DNA of 64,000 nucleotides from Chromohalobacter marismortui (GCF_004364315.1 NZ_SOBR01000002.1:620001-684000); one strand, 5' to 3'; positions 32,663-44,570 are shown, counted from the first letter of the stretch. Notes: a model not told the origin generated them from the letters alone. Translations and numbers: made by a program.

Positions 32663-32935
32663 ATGAACGGTGACACACCGCCGAACGATTCTAGCATGAC
32701 CGAAGACACCACGCGCGACCGCCTCGATGCACTGGAAACCCGACTCGCCTATCAGGAAGACTGGCTGGATACGCTCGATCACGCCCTGGCTGCGCAAGAC
32801 CGTCGCGTGGCCCAGCTCGAACGCACCAATGACATGCTGCGCGAACGCCTGCAGCACCTGCGCCACAGCATCGACCACATGAGCGATGATGACTCCACTC
32901 CAGCGCCTAGCGACGAGGTCCCACCGCACTACTGA
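32663..32935 (+). CDS. slyX: SlyX family protein
   Basis: A 90-residue protein with a central coiled coil (DRLDALETRLAYQEDWLDTLD... heptads) and the C-terminal PPHY that typifies SlyX. The function is unknown. ATG 32663 was used; an internal ATG at 32696 (MTEDTT) would give a 79-residue protein closer to the usual 72-residue length and cannot be excluded. It is convergent with emrB, 31 bases away. Confidence 0.85.
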   Translation: MNGDTPPNDSSMTEDTTRDRLDALETRLAYQEDWLDTLDHALAAQDRRVAQLERTNDMLRERLQHLRHSIDHMSDDDSTPAPSDEVPPHY

Positions 32936-32966
32936 GTGACCGATGCCGCAGCCGAAGGCACACGAC

Positions 32967-34517
32967 TCAGGCGTGCTGGGGCTTTTTGAGCAACAGAATC
33001 AAGGGTGCCACCAGCAGGTACAGCATGCCCAGCCACAGGAAGATATCGTTGTAGGCCATGACCATGGCCTGCTCGAGCAGGGTCCGCGCCATCATTTCCA
33101 CCGCGGCTGTCTGAGGGTCGCCGGTCGAGGCCAGCAGCTGTTGATACTGCGCCTGGGTCGCATTGACCACCTCACGCCCATTGTCGATGGCGGGGATCAG
33201 CTGATTCCAATGATAATCCTCGCGCCAGTCGCGAATCGTGTCCAGCAACGCCAGGCCCACCGCCCCACCGAGATTGCGCATCACGTTGAACAGGCCACTG
33301 GCATTGCCGACCTCGCTTGGCGGCAAGGTACCGAAGGCGATGCGCGAGGTCGGGATCAAGCACATCACCAAGCCCATGCCGCGCACCACCTGCGGCCAGA
33401 AGAACGCATCGAATCCCGCTTCGGCGGTCAGGTTGGCATTCATCACCGTGCCGATGCCGGTCAACAACATGCCGAGAAGCAACAGGATCCGCAGGTCGAC
33501 CTTGTCCGAGGCTCGCCCGACCAGCGGGGCCGTCATGAACATCGCCATCCCGGTCACGATCATGACCTCGCCGATCTGCAGCGCCGAGTAGCCTCGCACG
33601 TTGCCCAGGAACAGCGGCAGCAGATAAACCAGGCCATAGAGCCCGATCCCCACCACGAACCCCAGGCATGCGCCCACGGCGAAGTTGAGATTGGCAAAGG
33701 CGCGCAGATCGACGATGGGATGACGGTGGCGCAAGGTACGCCAGAAGAACCCCACCGAGGTCAGCGCGCAGACCAACGCGGCGATCAGGATCGTGCGGCT
33801 GGCGAACCAGTCCTCGCCAGGGCCTTCTTCGAGAGAAAACTCCAGCGTCCCCAGAAACAGCGCCAAAAGCGCCAGCCCGATGAGATCCAGATGGCGCAGC
33901 GCGCGATGGTCGGGGCGGTCGATATCCAGAAGCCGCCACACCGCCACCGACACCAGCACACCGGGGACGAGGTTGGCGAGGAACAGCCAATGCCAGCTCG
34001 CAAACTCGGTGATATACCCCCCCACGGTCGGCCCGATCGAGGGCGCCAGGGTTGCCACCAACCCCATGACCGCTTGCACCGAGCCCATCATGCGCCGGGG
34101 AAAAACGCTGAAGCTGATGGCATAGGCAATGGGGATCATCGCTCCCCCCATGAAGCCCTGAATCGCGCGCAGCACGATCAGCGCCTCGATGGAATTGGCC
34201 ATGGCACAGCCCAGACTCGCCAATGTGAAGCCCAGACACGAGACCACGAATGCCACGCGAGTGGAGAGAATCCGTGTCAGCATCCCCGACAACGGAATCA
34301 TGATGATCTCGGCGATCAGGTACGACGTCTGGACCCAGGAAATCTCGTCGGCGCTGGCCGAGACCCCGGCCTGAATCTCGTTGAGGGAACTGGCGACGAT
34401 CTGGATATCCAGAATCGCCATGAACATGCCGAACACGGCGGCCACGAAACCCAATTGGGTACGTCGTGAAGGTACCTCCTGCGGACTCGCCGAGTCGGTT
34501 GCGGTCGCCTCGGCCAT
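32967..34517 (-). CDS. emrB: EmrB-type multidrug efflux MFS transporter (DHA2)
   Basis: A 516-residue major-facilitator protein with about 14 membrane spans. N-terminal FMAILDIQIVASSLNEIQ and SYLIAEIIMIPLSGML are the DHA2 family motifs; ARGMGLVMCLIP-like and LDTIRDWR segments lie later. With a periplasmic adaptor and an outer-membrane TolC it expels hydrophobic drugs, uncouplers or bile-like compounds by proton antiport. The emrA stop is immediately next to the emrB start (no gap). No TolC-like gene is in the window. Confidence 0.9.
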   Translation of the reverse strand: MAEATATDSASPQEVPSRRTQLGFVAAVFGMFMAILDIQIVASSLNEIQAGVSASADEISWVQTSYLIAEIIMIPLSGMLTRILSTRVAFVVSCLGFTLASLGCAMANSIEALIVLRAIQGFMGGAMIPIAYAISFSVFPRRMMGSVQAVMGLVATLAPSIGPTVGGYITEFASWHWLFLANLVPGVLVSVAVWRLLDIDRPDHRALRHLDLIGLALLALFLGTLEFSLEEGPGEDWFASRTILIAALVCALTSVGFFWRTLRHRHPIVDLRAFANLNFAVGACLGFVVGIGLYGLVYLLPLFLGNVRGYSALQIGEVMIVTGMAMFMTAPLVGRASDKVDLRILLLLGMLLTGIGTVMNANLTAEAGFDAFFWPQVVRGMGLVMCLIPTSRIAFGTLPPSEVGNASGLFNVMRNLGGAVGLALLDTIRDWREDYHWNQLIPAIDNGREVVNATQAQYQQLLASTGDPQTAAVEMMARTLLEQAMVMAYNDIFLWLGMLYLLVAPLILLLKKPQHA

Positions 34518-35576
34518 CTAGCCGTCATCCTCGGCGCCCGGGTGGAGATCGCGCGTATCGACCGAGGGCACCACCGAAAGGCCGTCGCGCAAGCGTTCCA
34601 GGGCATCGTCGGGCCCCGTCACGCGGATACGCACCGGCACGCGCTGAACGATCTTGTTGAAGTTGCCGGTGGCATTGTCTTGCGGCAACAGACTGAATCG
34701 CGAGCCCGTGGCAGGTGCCAGGCTATCGACGACGCCCTCGAATTCGATATCGGGATAGGCATCGACATGCAACGACACCGGCTGCCCCGGCCGCATGCGT
34801 GCGATCTGGGTTTCCTTGTAATTGGCGACGACATAGGCCGAGCGAATCGGCACCAGTTGCATCAAGGTCAACGACGGCTGGGCCAGCGTACCGACCTCGA
34901 CCGTCTTGTTGCCGATAACGCCATCCACCGGCGCCGTCAGGCGCGTCTTGTCGAGTTGGTGGCGTGCGTTGTCGACATCGGCCCGTGCGGATTCGATATT
35001 CGCCTCGGCGCTGTCGCGTTCGGCCTCGAGTACAGCGAGCTGCTTGCGCGACGACGCCAGCATGGCGCGCCGTGCGGCGAGTGTCGCTTCCGCGACCTGC
35101 ACCGCCGCTTGATCATCCTGGTAGGCCTGTTGAGACGCGTAGTTTTGCTCGGCCAGTCGCTTCGAGCGTTTGAGATGCAAGCGTGCCTGTTCGAGATCCG
35201 CCTGCGCCGAGGTCACTTGCGCCTTGGCTTCGTCAATCGACGCGCGTTGCTGCGCGACCTGGCGGTCAGCACTGACGGCATTGGCCTGCGCAACGGCCAG
35301 CGCCGCCTTGGCCTGAGCCAACTGGGACTGGGCATCGCTGGGATCGAGCTTGACCAGGACATCGCCGGCCTCGACCCGCTGGTTGTTGGCGACGGCCACG
35401 TCGGCGACACGCCCCGTCATCTCGGCCCGTAGCGCGACACTGTCGGCATGCACGTAAGCGTTATCGGTCTCCTCGAAGTAACGCCCGGTCTGCCACCAAT
35501 GGATCCCCCAGGCAAGGAGCGCCAGCATCAACACGATCAATGCCAGCGCCGTATAAAGTCGCTTCTTGATTTTCAT
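34518..35576 (-). CDS. emrA: EmrA-type HlyD-family adaptor
   Basis: A 352-residue membrane-fusion protein: a single N-terminal membrane helix (residues 8-26), the first biotinyl-lipoyl half with RVEAGDVLVKLDPSDAQ, a long Ala/Gln-rich coiled-coil hairpin, the second lipoyl half with LTAPVDGVIG, and a beta-barrel domain. It bridges EmrB to an outer-membrane channel. It is the first gene of emrAB. An inverted repeat 21-39 bases upstream of its ATG may be the operator; no regulator gene is adjacent. Confidence 0.92.
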   Translation of the reverse strand: MKIKKRLYTALALIVLMLALLAWGIHWWQTGRYFEETDNAYVHADSVALRAEMTGRVADVAVANNQRVEAGDVLVKLDPSDAQSQLAQAKAALAVAQANAVSADRQVAQQRASIDEAKAQVTSAQADLEQARLHLKRSKRLAEQNYASQQAYQDDQAAVQVAEATLAARRAMLASSRKQLAVLEAERDSAEANIESARADVDNARHQLDKTRLTAPVDGVIGNKTVEVGTLAQPSLTLMQLVPIRSAYVVANYKETQIARMRPGQPVSLHVDAYPDIEFEGVVDSLAPATGSRFSLLPQDNATGNFNKIVQRVPVRIRVTGPDDALERLRDGLSVVPSVDTRDLHPGAEDDG

Positions 35577-35596
35577 ATTACCCGTTCACCGGACGG

Positions 35597-35615
35597 CCTA
35601 CAGAGGTCATGTAGG
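35597..35615 (-). promoter_or_regulatory. Inverted repeat upstream of emrA, possible operator
   Basis: CCTACA (35597-35602) and TGTAGG (35610-35615) with a seven-base centre lie 21-39 bases upstream of the emrA ATG. The position fits a repressor site or promoter-proximal operator. No TetR or MarR gene is nearby, so the binding protein would be encoded elsewhere. Confidence 0.4.
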
Positions 35616-35771
35616 ATACACTAATTTTCCCCGACGACGCTTGAGGACACGACGACGAAACGATGCCTCCGCGCCCGATGGGCGATGTCGCCATGCAGCG
35701 AAGATGATAGCATTCGCGGTTGCCAGAAAGTCTCACCCGCATCTCATCGCCGCCCGCCAAAGGAACGTGAC

Positions 35772-37475
35772 ATGCCACTCTTCGGTAGCCGACCGGCCTT
35801 CTTCTTCCGTTCCCGACACCGTCGACATGTCGACCCCTGGACTCTGATGACACTCGGCGTTGCGCTGAGCGTGGCCCTGCCGGTCATCACGGTCCTGGTG
35901 CACGTGCTGATCCCCTCGCGGGCGATCTGGGCGCATCTCGCGGATACCGTGCTCACCGGATACCTCACCAACACTCTCTGGCTGGCGCTGGGCGTCGGCA
36001 TCGGCACGACCGCCATCGGGACCGGCACCGCCTGGCTGATCGCCATGTGTCGCTTTCCAGGCCGCCGCGTCTTCGAGTGGGCACTGCTGTTGCCCCTGGC
36101 CGTGCCCACTTACGTCATCGCCTACGCCTATACCGACTTCCTGCAGTACGCCGGCCCCCTGCAAAGCGAGCTGCGCGCGCTCTTCGGCTGGGGCCACGGG
36201 GACTACGTCTTTCCCAACATCCGCTCGCTGGGCGGCGCCACGCTGCTGATCACCCTGGTGCTCTATCCCTACGTCTACCTGCTCACCCGTGCGGCATTCC
36301 TCGAACAGTCGGCCTGCGTGCTGGATGTGGGGCGCACGCTGGGGCGTGGCCCTTGGCGGCTGTTCACGACGGTGGCCGTGCCACTGGCGCGGCCGGCGAT
36401 CATCGGCGGCGTCTCCCTGGTCTTGATGGAAACGCTCAACGAGTTCGGCGCGGTACAATACTTCGGCGTGGACACCTTCACCACGGGGATCTATCGCACC
36501 TGGTTCGGCATGGGTGAACCCGTCGCCGCCGCACAGCTGGCTGCCTGCCTGCTGGCCTTCGTGATCATCGTGGTCGCCCTGGAACGCCTCTCGCGCGGCC
36601 GCCGCCGATACTTCCACACTACCGGCCGCTATCGCCAATTGCCGGAGTTCACCCTCCGCGGCTGGCATGCCTGGGGCGCCTGCCTCGCCTGTGCCTTGCC
36701 CATCGGCATCGGCTTCGTGCTGCCCGGCGCCATTCTCGCCGACCTCGCCCTGGAGACGGGCGATGACGTTCTCGGCGCCCGGTTCCTGGACTACGCCGGC
36801 AACAGCCTCATGCTCGCGGCACTCGCGGCGCTGGCCGCCGTGGGCCTCGCGCTCGTGCTCAGCTATGGCGTGCGCCTGCATCCCGGCCGCACCACCCGGA
36901 CGGCCACGCGCATCGCAGCCATGGGCTATGCCCTGCCCGGCTCGGTCGTCGCGGTGGGGATTCTGATTCCTCTCACCTGGGTCGACCGCCACCTCTATGC
37001 CTGGTTGAACGGTCAGCTCGGCATTGAGACCGGTCTGATACTGAGCGGAACGGCCTTCGTCTTGATATATGCCTATGTCGTGCGCTTTCTGGCGGTATCG
37101 TTCAATACCGTGGAAGCGAGCCTGGCCAAGGTCACCCCCGGCATGGATGCGGCGTCCCGCACGCTGGGCCAGACCGCCGGCGGCACCCTCCGGCGCGTTC
37201 ATACCCCGCTCATGAGAGGCAGCCTGTGGGCGGCCTTGCTGCTGGTCTTCGTCGATGTCATGAAGGAATTGCCCGCAACGGTGATCCTGCGCCCCTTCGA
37301 TTTCGACACCCTGGCGGTGCGCGCGCACAATCTGGCCGCCGACGAGCGCCTGGCGGAGGCCGCCTCGTCATCGTTGGCCATCGTCCTGGTCGGCGTCATT
37401 CCCGTCATCCTGCTCAGTCGCGCGATTCGCCACGCGCGCCCCGGGGCCTCAGGCGGGAAACGCGAAGCACTGTGA
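35772..37475 (+). CDS. fbpB: Ferric iron ABC transporter permease (FbpB-like, fused)
   Basis: A 567-residue permease made of two homologous halves, about 12 membrane spans. Each half has an ABC EAA-loop: GRTLGRGPWRLFTTVAVPLARP in the first and SRTLGQTAGGTLRRVHTPLMRG in the second, which contact the ATPase. This is the FbpB/SfuB/HitB type that imports Fe3+ delivered by FbpA. ATG 35772 follows AGGAACG. It is divergent from emrA and its 3' end overlaps the convergent ATPase gene by 27 bases. Confidence 0.92.
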   Translation: MPLFGSRPAFFFRSRHRRHVDPWTLMTLGVALSVALPVITVLVHVLIPSRAIWAHLADTVLTGYLTNTLWLALGVGIGTTAIGTGTAWLIAMCRFPGRRVFEWALLLPLAVPTYVIAYAYTDFLQYAGPLQSELRALFGWGHGDYVFPNIRSLGGATLLITLVLYPYVYLLTRAAFLEQSACVLDVGRTLGRGPWRLFTTVAVPLARPAIIGGVSLVLMETLNEFGAVQYFGVDTFTTGIYRTWFGMGEPVAAAQLAACLLAFVIIVVALERLSRGRRRYFHTTGRYRQLPEFTLRGWHAWGACLACALPIGIGFVLPGAILADLALETGDDVLGARFLDYAGNSLMLAALAALAAVGLALVLSYGVRLHPGRTTRTATRIAAMGYALPGSVVAVGILIPLTWVDRHLYAWLNGQLGIETGLILSGTAFVLIYAYVVRFLAVSFNTVEASLAKVTPGMDAASRTLGQTAGGTLRRVHTPLMRGSLWAALLLVFVDVMKELPATVILRPFDFDTLAVRAHNLAADERLAEAASSSLAIVLVGVIPVILLSRAIRHARPGASGGKREAL

Positions 37476-38570
37476 AGCATCCAGTTCCAAGGCCAGCGAC
37501 GTGCCGACATCCGGCAGGAAAACGTCGGGCACCTGAGCGTGCAGATGCACCTCGCCACCCCCGCCATCGGCTGCGGCCAAGTGCAGCAGGCTGCTGCGTC
37601 CCAGAAGCTTGACCATGACCACGCGAGCCTGCCGGGGCGCAGACGTCTCCACAGTGTCGCCGGCATGAGCGAGCGGCGTCACACGGATCGCCTCCGGGCG
37701 AATCATCACGCGCGCCCGCGCCCCCTCGGCAAGCGTCGGCGCCGCCACCGCACCCGCCGGTGTCGCCACGGCACCGTTGCGGACGTCGCCTGACCACTCG
37801 TTGACGGCACCGAAAAACGTCACCACGAAAGGGTCCTGCGGCTGGCAGTACAACTGATAGGGCGTCCCCCACTGCACCACGCGCCCCTCGCGCATCAGGG
37901 CGATGCGATCCGCCATGAACATTGCCTCCTCGGGGTCGTGCGTCACCAGCAGCGTCCCGGCTTCTCCCTGCTTGAGCGCATGCAGGGTATCGTCGCGAAT
38001 CTGTTCGCGCAGGCGCGCATCGAGACTGGAGAACGGCTCGTCCAGCAGCATCAGCTGCGGCGACGGCGCCAGGGCGCGGGCCAGGGCCACGCGCTGCTGC
38101 TGTCCGCCCGACAACTGGTGCGGATAGCTTTCGGCGCGGGCCGCCATGCCCAGCTGATCGAGCCAGTGGCGGGCGCGGGCGCGCCGCTGCGACGCCGGCA
38201 GGCCATCCAGGCCGAAGGCGACGTTGTCCAGCACACTGAGGTGAGGAAACAGCGCCGCTTCCTGAAACGCCAGGCCGACGCTGCGCTTCTCGGGAGGCAC
38301 ATGACGGCCACCGGCCATGCTGAGCGCCTCGCCTCCCAGGTAGAGTTCGCCATGCTGCAAACGTTCGAGACCGGCCACGAGGCGCAGCACCGTTGTCTTG
38401 CCGCAGCCCGACGGCCCCAGCAGGCACACCACTTCGCCCGGCATCACCTCGAGACTGACCTCTTCCACGGCGACATGCTCGGCATAACGATGGTGCAACC
38501 GGCGCACGTCCAGACGAGGAGAAACCGACGCGGCAGTGCATGTGCGGGAGGCATTGAACGGTTGATTCAT
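37449..38570 (-). CDS. fbpC: Ferric iron ABC transporter ATP-binding protein (FbpC-like)
   Basis: A 373-residue ATPase with Walker A GPSGCGKTT, Q-loop QEAALFPHLS, signature LSGGQQQR and Walker B LMLLDEPFSSLD, then a C-terminal TOBE domain (RARVMIRPEAIRVTPL). The TOBE domain fits the iron/sulfate/polyamine group. ATG 38570 (MNQPFNASRT) was chosen over an upstream frame. Unlike usual fbpABC operons it is on the strand opposite its permease and binding-protein partners, sharing a 187-base divergent region with fbpA. Confidence 0.92.
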   Translation of the reverse strand: MNQPFNASRTCTAASVSPRLDVRRLHHRYAEHVAVEEVSLEVMPGEVVCLLGPSGCGKTTVLRLVAGLERLQHGELYLGGEALSMAGGRHVPPEKRSVGLAFQEAALFPHLSVLDNVAFGLDGLPASQRRARARHWLDQLGMAARAESYPHQLSGGQQQRVALARALAPSPQLMLLDEPFSSLDARLREQIRDDTLHALKQGEAGTLLVTHDPEEAMFMADRIALMREGRVVQWGTPYQLYCQPQDPFVVTFFGAVNEWSGDVRNGAVATPAGAVAAPTLAEGARARVMIRPEAIRVTPLAHAGDTVETSAPRQARVVMVKLLGRSSLLHLAAADGGGGEVHLHAQVPDVFLPDVGTSLALELDASQCFAFPA

Positions 38571-38718
38571 GGTCAAGGGCCCAGGCACGGCAAGCGATGG
38601 GACGACCGGCAACCACATGGGGCTGACGCAATCGGCCACCACCTGTCGTTAAACGATGATTAAACACTGTGAATTGACGCCGCCATCCGATTGGGCTTCA
38701 ATACACACGCCAATACGA

Positions 38719-38739
38719 CTTATTATCATTAATAATCAT
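38719..38739. promoter_or_regulatory. Fur-box-like sequence in the fbpC-fbpA divergent region
   Basis: An AT-only island with ATTATCATTAATAATCAT (about 38722-38739), built of NATWAT-like hexamers with inverted ATTAT/ATAAT arms around CATTA. It lies 19-39 bases upstream of the fbpA start. It resembles the classical Fur site in composition and hexamer repetition but is not a perfect match. Iron repression of fbpA, and perhaps of fbpC, is the inference. Confidence 0.55.
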
Positions 38740-38757
38740 ACCACAAGGGGATACCGC

Positions 38758-39783
38758 ATGCCGCAACGCCCACTCGCCTTACCGGCTACCGCACTGCTCG
38801 TCGGCGCCATCTTCACCGGGGATGCTCTGGCCGAAGAGGTCAACATCTACTCCGCGCGCCATTACGATTCCGACCAGGCCCTCTACGATGCCTTTACCGA
38901 GAAAACCGGCATCGACGTCAACATACTCGAAGGGGATTCGGACCAGCTCATCGAGCGGATCCGTCGCGAAGGCGCCGCCAGCCCCGCGGACATCATGCTG
39001 ACCGTCGACGCCGGCCGCCTGTGGCGCGCCGAACAGGCAGGCGTTTTCCAGGGCATCGAGTCCGATGTGCTGAACGAGCGACTGCCCGACGCCATGCGTC
39101 ATCCGGAAGGCAAGTGGTTCGGCTTCAGCCAGCGCGTGCGAGCGATCTTCTACGATCCCGACGATGTCGATCCGGCGAATCTGAAAAGTTACGAGGATCT
39201 CGCCGACCCGCGTTTCGAGGGCGATATCTGCATTCGCTCATCGAACAACATCTACAACCAGTCCCTGCTCGCCTCGATGATCGCCCACCACGGCATGGAC
39301 GACGCCGAGGCCTGGGCCCAGGGCGTGGTCGACAACATGGCGCGCGACCCCGTGGGCGGCGATACCGATCAGATTCGCGGCGTGGCCAGCGGTGAGTGTG
39401 ATATCGCCGTCGCCAACCACTACTATTATGTGCGCTTGCTCGAGTCCGATGACGCCAGTGACCGCGAGGCCGCCGAGAGCGTCGAGATCCTGCTGCCCAA
39501 CCAGGACGGACGCGGCGCCCACGTCAACGTCGGCGGCGCCGGCGTGGTGGCGGACGCGCCCAATCGGGACAACGCCATCCGTTTCCTGGAGTTCCTCGCT
39601 TCCGACGAGGCCCAGCGCCTGTTCGCCGCCGGCAATCACGAGTTCCCTGTCGTCGACGGCGTCGAGGTCGACGGCCCCCTCGCGACATGGGGCGACTTCA
39701 AGCGAGACGCCCTCAACATCAACGCCCTGGGCGAACACAACCCCGAGGCCATCCGCATCTTCGATCGCGTCGGCTGGCGTTGA
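38758..39783 (+). CDS. fbpA: Periplasmic ferric iron-binding protein (FbpA-like)
   Basis: A 341-residue precursor with a signal peptide ending at about GDALA (residue 25) and mature EEVNIYSARHYDSD. The YSARHY motif and the tyrosine cluster ANHYYYVR (Tyr222-224) are the Fe3+ ligand pattern of the FbpA/SfuA/HitA class. It binds naked ferric ion (or an iron-anion complex) in the periplasm for FbpBC. ATG 38758 follows AAGGGG. A GC hairpin ends the gene before polA. Confidence 0.93.
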   Translation: MPQRPLALPATALLVGAIFTGDALAEEVNIYSARHYDSDQALYDAFTEKTGIDVNILEGDSDQLIERIRREGAASPADIMLTVDAGRLWRAEQAGVFQGIESDVLNERLPDAMRHPEGKWFGFSQRVRAIFYDPDDVDPANLKSYEDLADPRFEGDICIRSSNNIYNQSLLASMIAHHGMDDAEAWAQGVVDNMARDPVGGDTDQIRGVASGECDIAVANHYYYVRLLESDDASDREAAESVEILLPNQDGRGAHVNVGGAGVVADAPNRDNAIRFLEFLASDEAQRLFAAGNHEFPVVDGVEVDGPLATWGDFKRDALNINALGEHNPEAIRIFDRVGWR

Positions 39784-39808
39784 GCCCCGCGTCGCGACCT
39801 GCCAACAC

Positions 39809-39834
39809 CGGGCCCCGGCATCGCCGCGGGCCCG
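39809..39834. terminator. Hairpin between convergent fbpA and polA
   Basis: CGGGCCC (39809-39815) pairs with GGGCCCG (39828-39834); an inner CGGC/GCCG extends the stem, with one bulged C. It fills the 54-base convergent gap. On the + side it is followed by TTCTC, a poor T-run. Confidence 0.55.
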
Positions 39835-39837
39835 TTC

Positions 39838-42621
<2,784 letters not shown>

Positions 42622-42800
42622 GACATCAGCATCCATTGGAAATTCGCGATGCCACCATGATACGCAAGGCGTTGCGCAGCGTCAGGCGAAACCCGCTTTG
42701 CATGTGCCGAGCCTGCATGATGTGGGATAATGACCGTTCATTACCTCAAGGCACGCGGCGCAATGCCACCCTAGTGGCCCCGCCCGCCGAGGAGACCGCC

Positions 42801-43079
42801 ATGCAACGCTTACCGATCATTCTCCGTTTGGGGTTCGGCCTCATTATCAGCATCAGTGCATCGCTTGCTATCGCGCAACCGTCCCCCGACATCACCGTAC
42901 ACCAGGCAGAAGCGCGCACCATCAAGGAATACCGCATCAACGGCGAGCTCTATGCCATCGAGGTCATACCCCGACAAGGCACCCGTTATTTTCTGGTCGA
43001 CGATGATGGCGATGGCAACTTCGAGCGCAACGAGACGTCGCACGTCGAGGTGCCCGACTGGGTCAGCGGCGGCGAATGA
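42801..43079 (+). CDS. DUF2782-like periplasmic protein
   Basis: A 92-residue precursor with a signal peptide (RLGFGLIISISASLAIAQP, cleavage about residue 25) and a short beta domain with EYRINGELYAIEVIP and YFLVDDDGDGNFERNE. This matches the small DUF2782 family usually found next to polA and the APH-type thrB in pseudomonads and relatives. ATG 42801 has GAGGAG upstream. The DDDGDGN stretch resembles a calcium-binding loop, an inference only. It is probably co-transcribed with thrB, 96 bases on. Confidence 0.8.
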   Translation: MQRLPIILRLGFGLIISISASLAIAQPSPDITVHQAEARTIKEYRINGELYAIEVIPRQGTRYFLVDDDGDGNFERNETSHVEVPDWVSGGE

Positions 43080-43175
43080 GGTCGCCGGCCGCACGACGCC
43101 ACCACGTCAACGGCGGTAGGACTGCCTGCGCCAAGCCGCTACAATAGCGCGCTTGGCAACCCGGGCGAGAGACAC

Positions 43176-44141
43176 ATGGCCGTATTCACTCCTTTGACCG
43201 AGACACAGGTCGCGAGCTTTCTCGAGCGCTTCGACGTGGGCACGTTACGCGCGCTGGAAGGCGTTCCCAGCGGCACGGAGAACTCCACCTTCTTCGTCAC
43301 CACCGACCGCGACCGCTTCGTGCTCACGCTCTTCGAACAAGGGGAAAGCGACGAGCTGCCCTTCTTCGTGGCGCTGCTCGACTATCTCGCCGAGCACCGC
43401 CTGCCCGTACCGGGACCCGTTCACGACCGCGACGGCGTCGCCCTGCAGCGACTCGCCGAACGCCCGGCCCTGCTGTTCCCGCGCCTGCCCGGGCGTCATC
43501 CCGAAGCGCCCACGCTCGCCCAGTGCCATGCCCTCGGCGACGCGCTAGGGCGCATGCACAAGGTGTCCCAGCGTTTCGAGGGCCAGCGCCCCAACCCCCG
43601 TGACCTGCACTGGTTGGCCAGCGCGCAGCACAAGGTCATGAGCTATCTCGCCGCGGACGACCAGCGCCTGATGGGCGACGAGATCGACGCCTACCAGGTC
43701 GCGTTCGGCGATGCCTCGCCGCTCCCCCAGGGCGCGATCCATGGCGACCTGTTTCGCGACAACACCCTGTTCGACGGCGACCGGCTGGGCGGCATCATCG
43801 ATTTCTACAACGGCTGCACGGGCGATCTGCTCTTCGACCTCGCCATCGTCGTCAACGACTGGGCCAGCGATGCGGGCGGTCACCTCGACCGGGAACGCTA
43901 CACGGCCCTGCTCGCGGCCTACCAGGCGCGCCGCCCGCTGACCGACACCGAGCGCGAGCTGTGGCCGATGATGCTGCGCATGACGGCACTGCGATACTGG
44001 CTGTCGCGACTGCTGGTGGTCTATGTCGATCCGCCCGCGCACGACCTGACGCCCAAGGATCCCGGCGAGTATCGTCGGCTCCTGCTGACCCGGCTCGCGC
44101 ATGGCGCACCGCCCCTGCCGGCGCCGGTATCGCCGTCATGA
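43176..44141 (+). CDS. thrB: Homoserine kinase, APH type
   Basis: ThrB phosphorylates homoserine on the way to threonine. This 321-residue protein belongs to the aminoglycoside-phosphotransferase fold found in Pseudomonas, unrelated to the GHMP-type E. coli enzyme. It has GTENSTFFV near residue 32, the catalytic HGDLFRDN (His189, Asp191) and the metal-binding IDFYNGC (Asp209). The polA-DUF2782-thrB neighbourhood is conserved in related bacteria, which supports homoserine rather than another alcohol as the substrate. Confidence 0.93.
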   Translation: MAVFTPLTETQVASFLERFDVGTLRALEGVPSGTENSTFFVTTDRDRFVLTLFEQGESDELPFFVALLDYLAEHRLPVPGPVHDRDGVALQRLAERPALLFPRLPGRHPEAPTLAQCHALGDALGRMHKVSQRFEGQRPNPRDLHWLASAQHKVMSYLAADDQRLMGDEIDAYQVAFGDASPLPQGAIHGDLFRDNTLFDGDRLGGIIDFYNGCTGDLLFDLAIVVNDWASDAGGHLDRERYTALLAAYQARRPLTDTERELWPMMLRMTALRYWLSRLLVVYVDPPAHDLTPKDPGEYRRLLLTRLAHGAPPLPAPVSPS

Positions 44142-44234
44142 CGCCAGCGTAAGCATTCTTTAAGAAACCCGGCATAAGGTAGAGGCGTCATCGAAGGCGG
44201 GGCACGCCGCCGCGTCCACCGAGGGAGTCTCCTT

Positions 44235-44570
44235 ATGTCGACCTTCATCCGCCGCCTCACCGCTGTCTCGCCCGCCCGCAACGGCATGTCGAGCCTTCTG
44301 CATGGCATATGCCAGGCGGGTGCCTCGCTGGCCCTGGCGTTCGCCAGCCTGGCCTTGATGTTGCAGGGCCCCGTGATCGCCCTGCTCGTCATCTTTGCCC
44401 TGGGCACGGGCTTGCTGGGGCGTGCCTGCCGTCCCGGCGACGACGAGACGTTCCCGGCTACCGAGTCCTGCCGCGCAAGACCCTGGGTCGACGCCTTGAA
44501 CGGCGAGACGCTGGCGACCCTCGGCATGGCCAGCGCCAGCACTCTGATGGTGCTGTGTCTCCTTCACTGA
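44235..44570 (+). CDS. Small membrane protein, unknown
   Basis: An unrecognised 111-residue protein with one long or two short hydrophobic stretches (about residues 25-60, GASLALAFASLALMLQGPVIALLVIFALG) and a C-terminal hydrophobic end (LATLGMASASTLMVLCLLH). GAGGGAG precedes ATG 44235. It stands alone between thrB (93 bases) and speA (93 bases). Codon use is ordinary for the region, so it is probably real; a function cannot be given. Confidence 0.6.
   Translation: MSTFIRRLTAVSPARNGMSSLLHGICQAGASLALAFASLALMLQGPVIALLVIFALGTGLLGRACRPGDDETFPATESCRARPWVDALNGETLATLGMASASTLMVLCLLH

Noticed and set aside
32943-34469. 508-codon open frame on the + strand opposite emrB
   Set aside because: Gln/His/Arg-rich product with no family; the EmrB frame has clear membrane spans and motifs.
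35733-37328. 531-codon open frame on the - strand opposite fbpB
   Set aside because: Gly/Glu/Gln-rich shadow of a membrane permease gene, without ribosome site or domain.
37414-38667. 417-codon frame overlapping fbpC on the same strand
   Set aside because: Arg/Gly/Ala-rich out-of-frame reading of fbpC; only the other frame has Walker A, signature and Walker B motifs.
42721-42731. GATAAT as promoter -10 for the DUF2782-thrB genes
   Set aside because: No acceptable -35 at 16-18 bases upstream (TTTGCA is 23 bases away), so it is mentioned only as a possibility.
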